Below are positions 15,557 through 24,914 of a DNA stretch of 64,000 nt, in pieces. Positions within the stretch are counted from its first letter, which is position 1; the number at the start of each line of letters is the position of its first letter. Under the pieces are notes generated by a model. It ran no database searches, was not told where the DNA came from, and saw only the letters and a program-made list of their open reading frames with translations. Both the position numbers and the translations under genes were made by a program. This stretch comes from Lentzea waywayandensis (lineage in GTDB: Bacteria > Actinomycetota > Actinomycetes > Mycobacteriales > Pseudonocardiaceae): NCBI RefSeq assembly GCF_900115955.1, contig NZ_FOYL01000017.1, positions 1 through 64,000 on the forward strand. The letters run 5' to 3'.

Positions 15557-18259
15557 CTATCCGTGCCGACCCACCAGAACAGCTCGAGAAGCTCCGTCCA
15601 TCCGGACAAGCCTCTCGACCGCCGCGGCGTAGCGGCTAGCCAGTTCCGGATATCCCGCGGCGGTGAGCGTGTCCGAGCTCATCCCATTGCGGGTCAGTGC
15701 TTCCGACAGGATCTGTGCCCGGCTTTCCTCCAACACTTGCACCGCGGCGATCTCCCTGCTGATCTTGAGGTACGTCACGACCACCTCATCGGCGAAGCCG
15801 GTCGCCTGTCTCAACCAGCCCTCCTTGTGCCGGCGGACCGTCTGCAGGGCGAACAGCCGGCGAGCCGCGTCCAGCCCCCACTCGTGTGCTTCCGCCGCTT
15901 CGTGCCACGCTCCTCGCACGGCGGCGGCACGCCCCCACTTCCGCGCGGCTTGCAGGCACCAGCCGAGATCCGATGCCATGCCCGCCTCGCAGGCGGCACG
16001 GTGCAGGGCGACGGTCTCGGCGACGTCGGCCTCCCCGGCGACACCGCGTTGCGCCTCCAGCGCAACAGCCAGGTTGCTGGCGGCTCTCGCCCTGCTGGTG
16101 CTCCCGGCGGGCAGCGCGGCGAGCGCCCTCCTCAACGCGCTGACGATTGATTCCAGACCTTCGGTGCTGTCCGAAAGCCACCACCGTTCCCACAATGCAC
16201 TGGTCAGGTTCACCTCGATCCGCATGCGGTCGGGAGCCGACTCTGGCAGAAGCGACATCGCCTGCTGGAACAGGTCGATAGCCGCGTCGAGGTGTCGCGG
16301 ATCGCGTTGTTCGTCGTAGCGGTCGGAATGGCAGAGCGCGAGATTGTCCAGGTAGATCGCACGTTCCGGTGCTGTCGACGCCACGGCCCGCGCTGCTTCG
16401 CGGAACGCGCGTTCGGCGTTCTCGCGATCGTTGTGGTCGCCACCGTGCTGAAAACGGGCCTGCAGGCAAGTGGCTCGGTCGTTGAGGAGACCCGCTCTGG
16501 CGGTCGCACCGACAGGAGTCTTCTCGACAGCCTCGTCGTAGGCGGCGATGGCGGCGTCCAGGTCGGCGCTGCTGCCTGTTCGTTCGAATCGGAGATGGAG
16601 CAAACCCGCCCTGTCACCGCGGCACTCCATGCGTACCGGGTGGTGATCGGCGACCAGGTAATCAAGACGGTCGAGCGCCGCCAGCGCCTCGACGAGGTCC
16701 TCCAGCGCACCAAACCGCTGGTACCGCACCGAAAGCGTGCGCGCAAGGCTGCCGAGACCTCTCGGGAGCAACCGCGCGTCGTCGGCGAGGTGCTCGATAC
16801 TCGCACGCAGCGACGTGACGGCCCGGTCGATGTCATGCTGATCGCCCGAGTGCTTGAACCTGTCTCGCAACATGACCCCGAGGTCGTGCAGGGCCGCCCT
16901 GCCCTCAGGCCCCTGTGGCAGACCGTCTCCCGCGATCGCTGCCGCCGCCTGCTCGAACAACTCCAACGCCCTGTCCTGATCGCGGCTGTCACCGGTCGCC
17001 GTGAACCGGTGCGCGTACGCGGCGGCGACTGTGCGCAGACGCTTGAGCTTCGTTCTGCCCTCGAACGAACCACCCGTCGCACTCTGCTCGGCGACGGCGA
17101 TTGCACGGTCCAGGTCCTCGACCGCACCGAGCCGTTCGTAGCGCGAGGTGAGGAACGTCGCGTGGGTGTCGGCGCACAGAGCCTTCAGCGGTGGGAAGTT
17201 CTCCGCGTCCTCAGTCGCCTCCTCCAGCACCTCCAAGGCGGTGTCGAGCCCTTCGACGACACCGAACCGCTGGTACATCAACTCGTGGACGAGCGCCAGG
17301 TTGTGTCCGGTGGCGGCCCGCGACGACGATCCCGGCCGATCACGAAAGCGTGCTTCCTCATACACCTCAACGGCGCGATCACCGTCCGCGCGGCCGCCCT
17401 CGCGCTCGCACCTCAGGCGTAGCACGTCGCCTAGCACCCGCAGTCTGCGCGGCCTGTCCACGTCCGAGATGGCTGTACAGCGCACCGCCTCCTCCGCGAC
17501 CGCGATGGCTTCGTCGAACTCGACGCCCTCGTCCTCGTGGTCGAGCAGGTCGTGGTAACCGCTCGCCAGGTTGGCCAGCCAAAGCCCGTGCTCACGTGTA
17601 CCAGCGTCGCCGTGCCGCACAGCAGCGCGGAACCCATCCACGGCGGCCCGAAGGTGCTCTGGATCCTTCGTCTCCGCGTACATCTCCTGCGCGCAAGTGG
17701 CCAGGTTGTTCCAGAACAACGGCATGTTCGGGTTCTCCGGCGCTGCGGTCTCCACGACGTCCAGGTGCAGGACCATCGCCCGCTCGAGATAGTCCGGATC
17801 TCCGCTCAACCTGAACGCATCACCCAGCACGTTCGCGAGATTGTCCAAGCACAACAGGCGGTCCTCATCCGCAGTCGACATCCGTTCGACGGCCTCTTCG
17901 AGGACCAGCCGTGCTGCCTCCAGCACGGAGGCATCACCGAGTTCGCGAAAACACACGCGCAGGCAATTGCCAAGGTTGTTGAGCAGCGCTGGATCGCGAT
18001 CGAGAGCAACCGCTCGCTCATACGCTTCACGGGCTTCCTGGAGCCCACCGCGCCCGCCGTCTGCCTCGTACCGATCCAGGAGGATGGAGCCCAGCTCGTC
18101 GAAGTAGTCGGCGTTGCCCGTCACAGCAGCCAGTTCCGACCATAACCGCACCGCTTCGTCGGCCTGGTCGAGCGACCCCGTCCGCAGGAACTCGGTTCGC
18201 GCCAGGTCGGCGCGCGCGACCAGATCCTCCTCGTCGAACTGCGTCATGGCGGAGTCCAT
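15557..18259 (-). CDS. TPR-repeat protein of the TPR-CHAT type, lacking the CHAT domain
   Basis: This 900-aa protein consists almost entirely of helical TPR-like repeats (for example REAYERAVALDRDPALLNNL and repeats spaced 45-50 residues apart containing DLDRAIAVAEQ, DIDRAVTSLRA and HLDAAIDLFQQA). In proteins of this family the repeats are followed by a short helical linker and then a CHAT protease. Here the linker is present (VRRHKEGWLRQATGFADEVV and a segment with AQILSEALTRNG) but the chain stops after about 30 more residues, where CHAT should begin. It could act as a sensor for the CHAT proteins encoded separately from 23.6 kb on. It starts 15 bases after the SEFIR gene and is the last gene of the minus-strand arm. 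A second in-frame ATG at 18247 is possible. Confidence 0.75.
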   Translation of the reverse strand: MDSAMTQFDEEDLVARADLARTEFLRTGSLDQADEAVRLWSELAAVTGNADYFDELGSILLDRYEADGGRGGLQEAREAYERAVALDRDPALLNNLGNCLRVCFRELGDASVLEAARLVLEEAVERMSTADEDRLLCLDNLANVLGDAFRLSGDPDYLERAMVLHLDVVETAAPENPNMPLFWNNLATCAQEMYAETKDPEHLRAAVDGFRAAVRHGDAGTREHGLWLANLASGYHDLLDHEDEGVEFDEAIAVAEEAVRCTAISDVDRPRRLRVLGDVLRLRCEREGGRADGDRAVEVYEEARFRDRPGSSSRAATGHNLALVHELMYQRFGVVEGLDTALEVLEEATEDAENFPPLKALCADTHATFLTSRYERLGAVEDLDRAIAVAEQSATGGSFEGRTKLKRLRTVAAAYAHRFTATGDSRDQDRALELFEQAAAAIAGDGLPQGPEGRAALHDLGVMLRDRFKHSGDQHDIDRAVTSLRASIEHLADDARLLPRGLGSLARTLSVRYQRFGALEDLVEALAALDRLDYLVADHHPVRMECRGDRAGLLHLRFERTGSSADLDAAIAAYDEAVEKTPVGATARAGLLNDRATCLQARFQHGGDHNDRENAERAFREAARAVASTAPERAIYLDNLALCHSDRYDEQRDPRHLDAAIDLFQQAMSLLPESAPDRMRIEVNLTSALWERWWLSDSTEGLESIVSALRRALAALPAGSTSRARAASNLAVALEAQRGVAGEADVAETVALHRAACEAGMASDLGWCLQAARKWGRAAAVRGAWHEAAEAHEWGLDAARRLFALQTVRRHKEGWLRQATGFADEVVVTYLKISREIAAVQVLEESRAQILSEALTRNGMSSDTLTAAGYPELASRYAAAVERLVRMDGASRAVLVGRHG

Positions 18260-18274
18260 ATCACAGTCCCGGCG

Positions 18275-19423
18275 TCACCAGGCTCTCAACGCGGCGGTGA
18301 GGCGTGAGGTCAACTCGTTCGCCACACTTCGCGGGTCCGCAAGCACCCAGTGGGAGTCGATCACCTCGTCGGCGCGCGGCCGCACCCGTTCCGGCAGGTC
18401 GAACCGCCAAGGTGCGGTGCGTCCCAGGCGCAGTACGCCGATGGATTCGAGGCCTACCACCGGAACCACCTCGTCCGGCAGGGCGGCATCGACGCCGTTC
18501 AGGCTGCCGAGCAGGCGCATCACCTGATCGCACACAGACTCCGCGTCGAAGACCGCGCCCACGTCGGCGAACGGCAGCAGCTCCCACGCGGACCGGGCGC
18601 CGTCGCGGCGCATCGCCAGTCCAGCACACGGAGTCCACACCAGCGCTGCGGTGGCAGAACCGTGTGTGCGCACCGAGGTACCGGTGCTGAACAACCCCGA
18701 GCGCATGCCGTGATCCGTCAGCGCATCGGCCGCGCCGGCCAGGTGCAGGGCCGAGATCCGCGCGGCCCCGTCGAGGGGCACCAGGTGCACCTCCAGCGCG
18801 GCATGCTCGGGTCCTCCGACATGTAGATCCCCGAACCACGGCACCTCAGGCGGAAACGGCAACAGACTCCACGTCAGCGCAACAGGTTCATCCGGCGGCA
18901 GCGCGGGTACAGCACCGATCGGCGGTCGCACGTGCCGGGGCTGCCCGGTAATCACCCGGAGCAACTCCTCGAACCCCGCGTCAGTCATCTCCCGGACAAT
19001 GAAGTGCGACGCGGAATGCGCCTGCACGAACGTGGGCAGTTCGCCGAGAGCCCTGCCGGGCAGCACGACCGGCAGGATCCTGGGCAGCCAGCGAGCCCGA
19101 TCGGCGTAGAGCATCTCGCGCAGCACGGCCGCTTCCGCTTGCACTCCCCTGTTCTTCGCGCTGGGCGCTGTACCGTCCCCCACCGCGCGGTAACGCGGTG
19201 ACGCCACCACGATCACGAAGTCGGCAGTGGTGACGCGGTCCAGAACCCAGGCGTACCAGTCCTGGCGCTCACCGGTGAGCCACATGTCCAAGTCGACGTC
19301 CACGCCACTCCGGGTGAGAAACGCCGCCAATGCCAGCACGAGGTTCCGATGCCGGTCGTCGTCGTGCGCGTAGCTCAGGAAGACCCTGGGCCCCGCAGAG
19401 GAAGGCTGGGAGGCCCCCACCAT
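18275..19423 (-). CDS. SEFIR (TIR-like) domain protein
   Basis: The start is the ATG at 19423, preceded by AGGGGGTGG; a longer frame would overlap the TPR gene and is rejected. The 382-aa protein begins with a SEFIR domain: RVFLSYAHDDDRHRNL at about 13-28, VDVDLDMW, WYAWVLDRVTTADFVIVV and ASPRYRAVG. SEFIR is the TIR relative found in IL-17 receptors and in bacterial conflict systems, where such domains act as oligomerising signalling modules or effectors. I do not see the catalytic glutamate of NADase TIR domains with certainty. Residues 190-382 are a beta-rich region of unknown type (PPEVPWFGDLHVGGPEHAAL). The gene lies between two TPR genes with gaps of 31 and 15 bases, so the three are one transcript. 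Confidence 0.75.
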   Translation of the reverse strand: MVGASQPSSAGPRVFLSYAHDDDRHRNLVLALAAFLTRSGVDVDLDMWLTGERQDWYAWVLDRVTTADFVIVVASPRYRAVGDGTAPSAKNRGVQAEAAVLREMLYADRARWLPRILPVVLPGRALGELPTFVQAHSASHFIVREMTDAGFEELLRVITGQPRHVRPPIGAVPALPPDEPVALTWSLLPFPPEVPWFGDLHVGGPEHAALEVHLVPLDGAARISALHLAGAADALTDHGMRSGLFSTGTSVRTHGSATAALVWTPCAGLAMRRDGARSAWELLPFADVGAVFDAESVCDQVMRLLGSLNGVDAALPDEVVPVVGLESIGVLRLGRTAPWRFDLPERVRPRADEVIDSHWVLADPRSVANELTSRLTAALRAW

Positions 19424-19454
19424 CGCCACCCCCTGTCGCACCGGTCGCCCCAGC

Positions 19455-21620
19455 CTACGGCGAGCCCTCCGGCTCAAACGACGTCCGGTTGAGTGGGAAA
19501 GACCGTGCGACGATCTCCAGCTCCCGCAGCCGTTCGGCGGCTTTTCGATAGCGATCGGCCAGATGCGGGACTCTTGCGTCCGCCGCGGCGAGCGCTCGGT
19601 CCGCGGCAGCCAGCTCCGTGGTGAGCAGACGCCCGCGCGCCCGTTCGAGCCGTTCGACCGCACCGATCGCGTCGCCGCGCTCGACCAACGACCTGGCAGC
19701 GAGCGCACCGGCCTCGGTCTCGAGTACGAGCCAGACAGCCCTGTCCTCACGGGAGGCTTGACGACGCAGGAGAACCTCGCTGGACGCCAGCACGTGCTGG
19801 TCCGCCTCACTGATCTCCTGCCACGCAAGCCGATCCTCGGCCCACCTCATCCAGGCGACTCCTGCTCGGAGCTCGATCTCCGGCGCCGATTCCCGTCCGT
19901 GTCGGCACGCGTCCCGATGCGCCTCGACGGTGTCGTCCACCGACGCTCCTCCGATGGCCCAGGCCCGGCGCATCGCACCGGCGAGATGGTGGAGCCTGAG
20001 TGCGCCGAACGGCGAAGACACCGACGTGAGGCCGACTGCCGCCCGGTGCAGAGCCAGCACCTCTTCCAACAACCGTTCGTCGGGCTCGTGGTCGTACTGG
20101 TCCTGCAACCCCAGCGCGAGGTTCCCGAGCAGGGCCGCCCGGACAGCTCCCTGTTCCGGAGCTGCCGCGAGTGCGGCCTGATAGGCCCGCACCGCCGCGG
20201 CGCGATGCCGATCCATCCCGGTCAGGGCGGCAAGGGCGCGCATAGTGCCGCCGAGGTTGCCAAGTACCGAGACCAGGCGGCCGGCCGACAGTCCTGGGGT
20301 GTCCGCGGCCTCCTGGTGCAATGCCGCCGCCCGGTACAGCTCCGCCTCGTCGCGGCGCCGGACCGCGCGCTCGCGCAGCATCGTGGCGAGCTGTTCGCAC
20401 CTGCTCGCCTTCACCACCGGCGTAGCGGCACGGCTCGTCGCCGACTCCATCAGGACGATCGCCTCGTTCAGCAGATCGAGCTCTCCCACCCGTTCGAACG
20501 CGATCTGTCGCAGCAGCGCGGCATTCGCCTGCCAGTCCGGGTACTGGTCGTACGCAGGGTCGACCTGTTCCAGCAGTTCCGCCATCACCACGTCGGCCTC
20601 ATCGAAATCCTTCTTGCGGCCCGTCACCTCGTGCCGCTCGATCAACGTGGAGGCCAGGGTCGCGCGTGCCGTGAACGTCTGGGCCGAATCCGGCCGCCCG
20701 CACGCGATCGCCTCCCGGAGCGCCGTCTCGGCCCGGTCCAGGTCCTCGACGGAGCCACGATCGACGACGAACCGCTCCGTCAGCGCGACGCTCAGGTTGT
20801 TCAGCTGCTGCACGCGGAGGTCCTGATCGTCCTCGCTGTGCGCGAGGGCCTGTTCGAACGCCGACACCGCATTGTCGGCGTGCTCACGACGGGTGCCGTC
20901 GAGCTCGGTCGCACGGAAGCACCGTTCCAGGGCGACCTGGCCTAGACCGCTCCACACCTTGGCCAGCTCCGGTCCACTCGCGAGCGGCAACGCCTCGGCG
21001 AGCAGGCCTGCCGCCCTGTCGAGCTCGGCACCATCGCCGACCGCGGACGCGGCCAGCAACGTGGTGGCGTAGTTCATCAGAACAGGGAACCTGACGACAG
21101 GGTGCACGCCCATCAGGTCGTAGGCTTCTTCGAGGACAACAGCGGACGCGGTCAGATGCTTGTCGTCGCCGCGCAGCTCGTGCAGTTGCCACAACGCGTG
21201 ACCCAGCGTCGCGAGCACCAGCGGCCGGTACGGGTGCGGTGCCACAGCAATCCGCTCGGCCTCTTCCAACAGGGGCATCGCCTGGTGCACGAGGTCTTCC
21301 GCCTTGTCCCCCTCGATCTCGGAGAGCAGTTCCTCCGCGGTGCCCAGCAGGTCCGGTACGCGCTCATCCACGAGCTTCGCCTCCGCGATCGCCATGGAGG
21401 CGCCGATTACGCGGCTGCGTGCGAGCACGGCCCTCGTCTGCTCCACCAGGCGAACGTTGTCCCACTGCTCTTCGGCTTCGCAGTGCCGAAGAAGTTCACG
21501 CAGCGCCACGTCGGCTTCGTCACCGTTCAACGAAGGGAAGCACCGCAACAGCAGCAGACGCAGCCACCGAAATCGTGTCCGGACGAACCGGTTGAGCGCC
21601 CACTCGTGCAGCCGCCGCAT
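19455..21620 (-). CDS. TPR-repeat protein of the TPR-CHAT type, lacking the CHAT domain (second copy)
   Basis: A 721-aa helical-repeat protein and the first gene of the minus-strand arm. Repeats such as FDEADVVMAELLEQVDPAYD and DLDRAETALREAIACGRP cover residues 80-560. It ends with the linker that normally precedes a CHAT protease (a stretch with RLERARGRLLTTELAAADRA, then DRYRKAAERLRELEI) and stops there. The N-terminus (HEWALNRFVRTRFRWLRLLL) is basic and hydrophobic and might touch the membrane. Like its partner at 15557 it looks like a sensor separated from its protease. It is divergent from the NACHT gene, with 81 bases between the starts. Confidence 0.75.
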   Translation of the reverse strand: MRRLHEWALNRFVRTRFRWLRLLLLRCFPSLNGDEADVALRELLRHCEAEEQWDNVRLVEQTRAVLARSRVIGASMAIAEAKLVDERVPDLLGTAEELLSEIEGDKAEDLVHQAMPLLEEAERIAVAPHPYRPLVLATLGHALWQLHELRGDDKHLTASAVVLEEAYDLMGVHPVVRFPVLMNYATTLLAASAVGDGAELDRAAGLLAEALPLASGPELAKVWSGLGQVALERCFRATELDGTRREHADNAVSAFEQALAHSEDDQDLRVQQLNNLSVALTERFVVDRGSVEDLDRAETALREAIACGRPDSAQTFTARATLASTLIERHEVTGRKKDFDEADVVMAELLEQVDPAYDQYPDWQANAALLRQIAFERVGELDLLNEAIVLMESATSRAATPVVKASRCEQLATMLRERAVRRRDEAELYRAAALHQEAADTPGLSAGRLVSVLGNLGGTMRALAALTGMDRHRAAAVRAYQAALAAAPEQGAVRAALLGNLALGLQDQYDHEPDERLLEEVLALHRAAVGLTSVSSPFGALRLHHLAGAMRRAWAIGGASVDDTVEAHRDACRHGRESAPEIELRAGVAWMRWAEDRLAWQEISEADQHVLASSEVLLRRQASREDRAVWLVLETEAGALAARSLVERGDAIGAVERLERARGRLLTTELAAADRALAAADARVPHLADRYRKAAERLRELEIVARSFPLNRTSFEPEGSP

Positions 21621-21701
21621 TCAGCGCCCTCCAGATTCCCGTGCCCAACTGCCGGTCCTGTGCCCGAAGATGATCCTCGCGTGCTTCGAGGAGGCCTCAC
21701 C
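21621..21701. promoter_or_regulatory. Divergent promoter region between the TPR-SEFIR arm and the NACHT-CHAT arm
   Basis: Only 81 bases separate the minus-strand TPR start (21620) from the plus-strand NACHT start (21702), so both promoters must lie here or inside the gene ends, and the arms are likely co-regulated. A strong ribosome site GAGGAGG is visible at 21688-21694. I could not identify clear -10/-35 boxes. Confidence 0.5.
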
Positions 21702-23621
21702 GTGCCGCATGACGGGACATTGTTCATTCACCTGGCGGTCCTGGTGTCGCTGTTCACCATCACCGCGATGCTTGTTTTCCGCTTCAGGTTGAATTCCGGG
21801 AGGGAGCCCTCCGTCTCTGAGTTGTGCGACGAACTCGCCGTCGTGCTGCGGGCACAGTGGCGTGCTGAGGAATCGGTCCGCCGGGTACACGATCCCGTGC
21901 CCATGCCAGTGATCTGGCGAACCGAGTCGCTCGAGTCCCCGTTGCAAGACCACTGGGTGAACGTCGTCGGGCGGGATCGACCGGTCGTTCCATCAGAACT
22001 CGACGGCGGCATCGACCGCGTGCACGAGGTCTTCGCACGGATCCCGACCGGACGGCTGGTCGTGCTCGGCAGGTCGGGCGCGGGCAAGTCGGTGCTCGCG
22101 ACACGGCTGACCGTCGCTCTGCTGGATGCCCGGAAGCCCGGCGAGCGGGTGCCGGTGCTGCTGCCCGCCTCCACGTGGAATCCCCAGGCACAGCGGTTCC
22201 ACGAGTGGATGGCGGTCCGGCTCGCGATCGAGCATCCCGCCCTGCGCGCCCGGCGAGGCAGCGCCGGGACCGTCGCGGACCAGCTGGTCGGGAACGGTCA
22301 CGTCCTGCCCGTCCTCGACGGACTCGACGAGATCGCGCCCGAACTGCGGGATCTCGCGATCCGCCGGTGCAATGCGGACCTGCACGCCGGCGACCCGATC
22401 GTGGTGACCTGCAGGTCCCACGAGTACCAGGCGCTGGTCGACGCCGGCGATGTGCTCACTGGCGCGGCGGTGGTGGAGTTGCGGCCTCTCAGCGTGGACG
22501 CGCTGGCCCAGTATCTGCCGCGAACGACTCGCCGGGTGCGTGCGGCGACGGACCGGACCTCGTTGTGGGAGCCGGTGATCACCGCGCTGGCCGGGCTCGA
22601 CGGCGGGCCGCTGCGCGAGGTCCTCGCCACGCCGTTGATGGCGTCGCTGGCTCGTGTGGCCTACAGCGAAACGCAGGCGGATCCGGTCGAACTGCTCGAT
22701 CGGGCCCGATTCCCGACGGCCGAACGGCTGTCCGAACACCTGCTCGACGCACTCGTCCCGGCCACCCGACCTGAGTCGCCCGGAGATAGCGACCAGGAAA
22801 CGCGCCGGTGGATCACGACCTTGGCGTCAATGCTGTCGCGCCGGGGCTCCCGCGAGTTCGCCTGGTGGGAGTTGCACCACGAAGCACCTCGTGCGGTGCG
22901 CGGCCTCGTCGCGGTGGCACTCGGCCTGTGCACCGGCTGGACGGTCGCGCTGATCGCCGGGATCGGCGTCGCGGTTGCCGCCGCGGTCCTGGTAGCGCCC
23001 CTCGCCTTCCTCGTCACGCTGCCCCAGCGGACCGAACCCGCCGAGGTGCGCCTTCGACTGCGCGGCACCCTGCTCGCTCTGCGGCTTCGTTTCACGCCGG
23101 CGCCGCGTCCGTCACGGGTCCTGCGTTCGGCGGGTCCGGTGGGCTGGACCGTCGCGGGCGGAGCGGTGATCGTCGCCCTGGGTGTGTCGGCCGGACCGCT
23201 CGGCCTGTTCTGGGCGATTGGCGGCGTCGTCCTCGCGGTTGTGCTCGACGCCTGGCTGGACGTGCCCAGCGACATCCGCAGGGCGCACGACCCGTGGACG
23301 CTGCTGCGAGCTGACCGGACCGCGGCGCTCATCCGCGGCACGTCCCGCGGCGTGGTGATCGGACTCGCGTCGAGTCCGGTGGTAGGACCTGGTGCCGCAG
23401 CCGCGCTGTTCAGCACCGTGGCGGCCGGGAGCATCCTGCACACCGCCTGGGGGAAGTTCGCCGTCGCCAGGGCCTATTTCGCGATGGCTGGTCGTTTCCC
23501 GCTCCGACTCAGAAAATTTCTCATCGAATCGCACAAACGGGGGATACTGCGCCGCGTCGGTCCCATGTACGAATTTCGCCATGCCAGCCTCCAGAACCGC
23601 TTGTCCGCCACCGCGGAATAG
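21702..23621 (+). CDS. Membrane-anchored NACHT-type NTPase
   Basis: The GTG at 21702 is chosen because GAGGAGG ends 7 bases before it; an earlier in-frame GTG at 21681 has no such site. The 639-aa protein starts with a membrane helix (FIHLAVLVSLFTITAMLVF, about 8-26). The NTPase domain follows, with Walker A VVLGRSGAGKS at about 120-130 and Walker B VLPVLDGLDEIA at about 201-212, the acidic tail typical of NACHT. Further hydrophobic segments at about 400-440 and 485-520 (GLCTGWTVALIAGIGVAVA) suggest a multi-pass C-terminal half. It ends FRHASLQNRLSA, like many actinobacterial NACHT proteins. It opens the plus-strand arm with two CHAT genes and a hydrolase and probably links a membrane or envelope cue to them. 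Confidence 0.8.
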   Translation: MPHDGTLFIHLAVLVSLFTITAMLVFRFRLNSGREPSVSELCDELAVVLRAQWRAEESVRRVHDPVPMPVIWRTESLESPLQDHWVNVVGRDRPVVPSELDGGIDRVHEVFARIPTGRLVVLGRSGAGKSVLATRLTVALLDARKPGERVPVLLPASTWNPQAQRFHEWMAVRLAIEHPALRARRGSAGTVADQLVGNGHVLPVLDGLDEIAPELRDLAIRRCNADLHAGDPIVVTCRSHEYQALVDAGDVLTGAAVVELRPLSVDALAQYLPRTTRRVRAATDRTSLWEPVITALAGLDGGPLREVLATPLMASLARVAYSETQADPVELLDRARFPTAERLSEHLLDALVPATRPESPGDSDQETRRWITTLASMLSRRGSREFAWWELHHEAPRAVRGLVAVALGLCTGWTVALIAGIGVAVAAAVLVAPLAFLVTLPQRTEPAEVRLRLRGTLLALRLRFTPAPRPSRVLRSAGPVGWTVAGGAVIVALGVSAGPLGLFWAIGGVVLAVVLDAWLDVPSDIRRAHDPWTLLRADRTAALIRGTSRGVVIGLASSPVVGPGAAAALFSTVAAGSILHTAWGKFAVARAYFAMAGRFPLRLRKFLIESHKRGILRRVGPMYEFRHASLQNRLSATAE

Positions 23622-23642
23622 CAGCCGCGAAGGGCAACACGG

Positions 23643-24914
23643 GTGACCCAGGAACCGCTCGACGAGCTCGCGGCAGCCCGCGAGGAGTTCGACGAGGTCG
23701 TCCGGGAGATACAGCGGACACCCGAATTCCGAGACTTCTCCGTGCCGTCAGGATTCGACGTCATCGCCCCGGCCGGCGCCATCGACCCGCTCGTCTACCT
23801 GTCCACAACCGAGACCACCGGAGTGGCCCTGGTCGTTTTCGACGGCAAGGTGACGCCTGTCGACCTCCCGGTCAACTCCGCAGACCTGCGGTCGAAGGTG
23901 CACCACTACTTTCACGCCTACCAGGAAGCCCGTGCCGAACCACGAGCATCTCGCTGGGAGCAGGCGCTCGACGACGTGACGCGATGGCTCTGGGACAGCA
24001 CGATGGGACCCGTGCTCGACGCCGTCGAAGGAGCGAGCAGCACCACCATCGTCACAGGCGGTCAGTTCGGACTGCTTCCCCTGCACGCCGCCTGGACACC
24101 GGACGACTCGACGCCGACCGGCCGGCTGCACGCGGTCGACCGAACCGCGATCTCCTATGCTGCGAAGGCACAGGCACACCGGGAGTGCATGCGGCGGGCG
24201 GCAACGATCACCGGCACGAGGCTGCTCGGCGTCGTGAACCCGAACCCGCACGAGCACAATGCGCTACCGGACACCGAGTGGGAGGCCGCAGCAGCGTCGG
24301 CCCGATTTCCGGGCGGAACGGTGCTGCGGCACGGCGACGCGAACCTGGAGCAGGTCGTCCGGCTGCTGAGCGACGCGCAGGTCCTTCACTTCGGTTGCCA
24401 CGGCGTCGCCGAACTCGCCACACCTCTGCACAGCCACCTCCAGCTCAGCGGCCAGGACGTGCTGGCCCTGGCGCGCGTGTTGGACCTGAAGCTCTCGGCG
24501 AGGCTCGCAGTGCTGTCGGCGTGCGAGACCGCGTTGATCGGTCTCGACCTCCCGGACGAGGTCATCTCCCTGCCGACAGGACTGGTCCAGGCGGGCGTCG
24601 CGGGAGTGCTCGCCACGCTGTGGTCGGTGCGGCAACGGAGCTCGGCCGTTCACATGGTCGAGTTCTACCGCCGATGGACCGATGGGACACCACCCGCCGT
24701 CGCCTTGGCAGAGACCCAACGTTGGCTGCGGGACGTCACAGTCGGGGAGTTCAGCGGCAGCTGGGAGTCTGCGCTCGACGACGAAGCGGAGTGGCTGCCG
24801 GCGGAGTTCGGCGACCTCGTGCTCGGTGATCTTGTCGGTCGGCACGCGACTGCCGACGACCGGCCGTGGTCGGCGATCAGCGACTGGGCGGCGTTCACCA
24901 TGACAGGGGCGTGA
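23643..24914 (+). CDS. CHAT-domain protease
   Basis: This 423-aa protein starts at a GTG at 23643, 21 bases after the NACHT stop. The C-terminal half is a textbook CHAT domain: TGGQFGLLPLHAAW at about 138-151 (entry motif), catalytic His253 in LHFGCHGVA and Cys294 in LSACETA, then PTGLVQAGVAGVLATLWSV. The N-terminal 130 residues form a small alpha/beta region (DPLVYLSTTETTGVALVVFD). Members of this family normally carry TPR repeats in the same chain; here they are absent, while two TPR proteins without CHAT are encoded on the opposite strand of the same cluster, so the family appears split. The stop overlaps the start of the next CHAT gene (GTGA). Confidence 0.85.
   Translation: MTQEPLDELAAAREEFDEVVREIQRTPEFRDFSVPSGFDVIAPAGAIDPLVYLSTTETTGVALVVFDGKVTPVDLPVNSADLRSKVHHYFHAYQEARAEPRASRWEQALDDVTRWLWDSTMGPVLDAVEGASSTTIVTGGQFGLLPLHAAWTPDDSTPTGRLHAVDRTAISYAAKAQAHRECMRRAATITGTRLLGVVNPNPHEHNALPDTEWEAAAASARFPGGTVLRHGDANLEQVVRLLSDAQVLHFGCHGVAELATPLHSHLQLSGQDVLALARVLDLKLSARLAVLSACETALIGLDLPDEVISLPTGLVQAGVAGVLATLWSVRQRSSAVHMVEFYRRWTDGTPPAVALAETQRWLRDVTVGEFSGSWESALDDEAEWLPAEFGDLVLGDLVGRHATADDRPWSAISDWAAFTMTGA

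Noticed and set aside
19424-19828. Longer start for the SEFIR gene, giving 517 aa
   Set aside because: The extra 135 residues are basic, motif-free and overlap the upstream TPR gene. A good ribosome site precedes the ATG at 19423.
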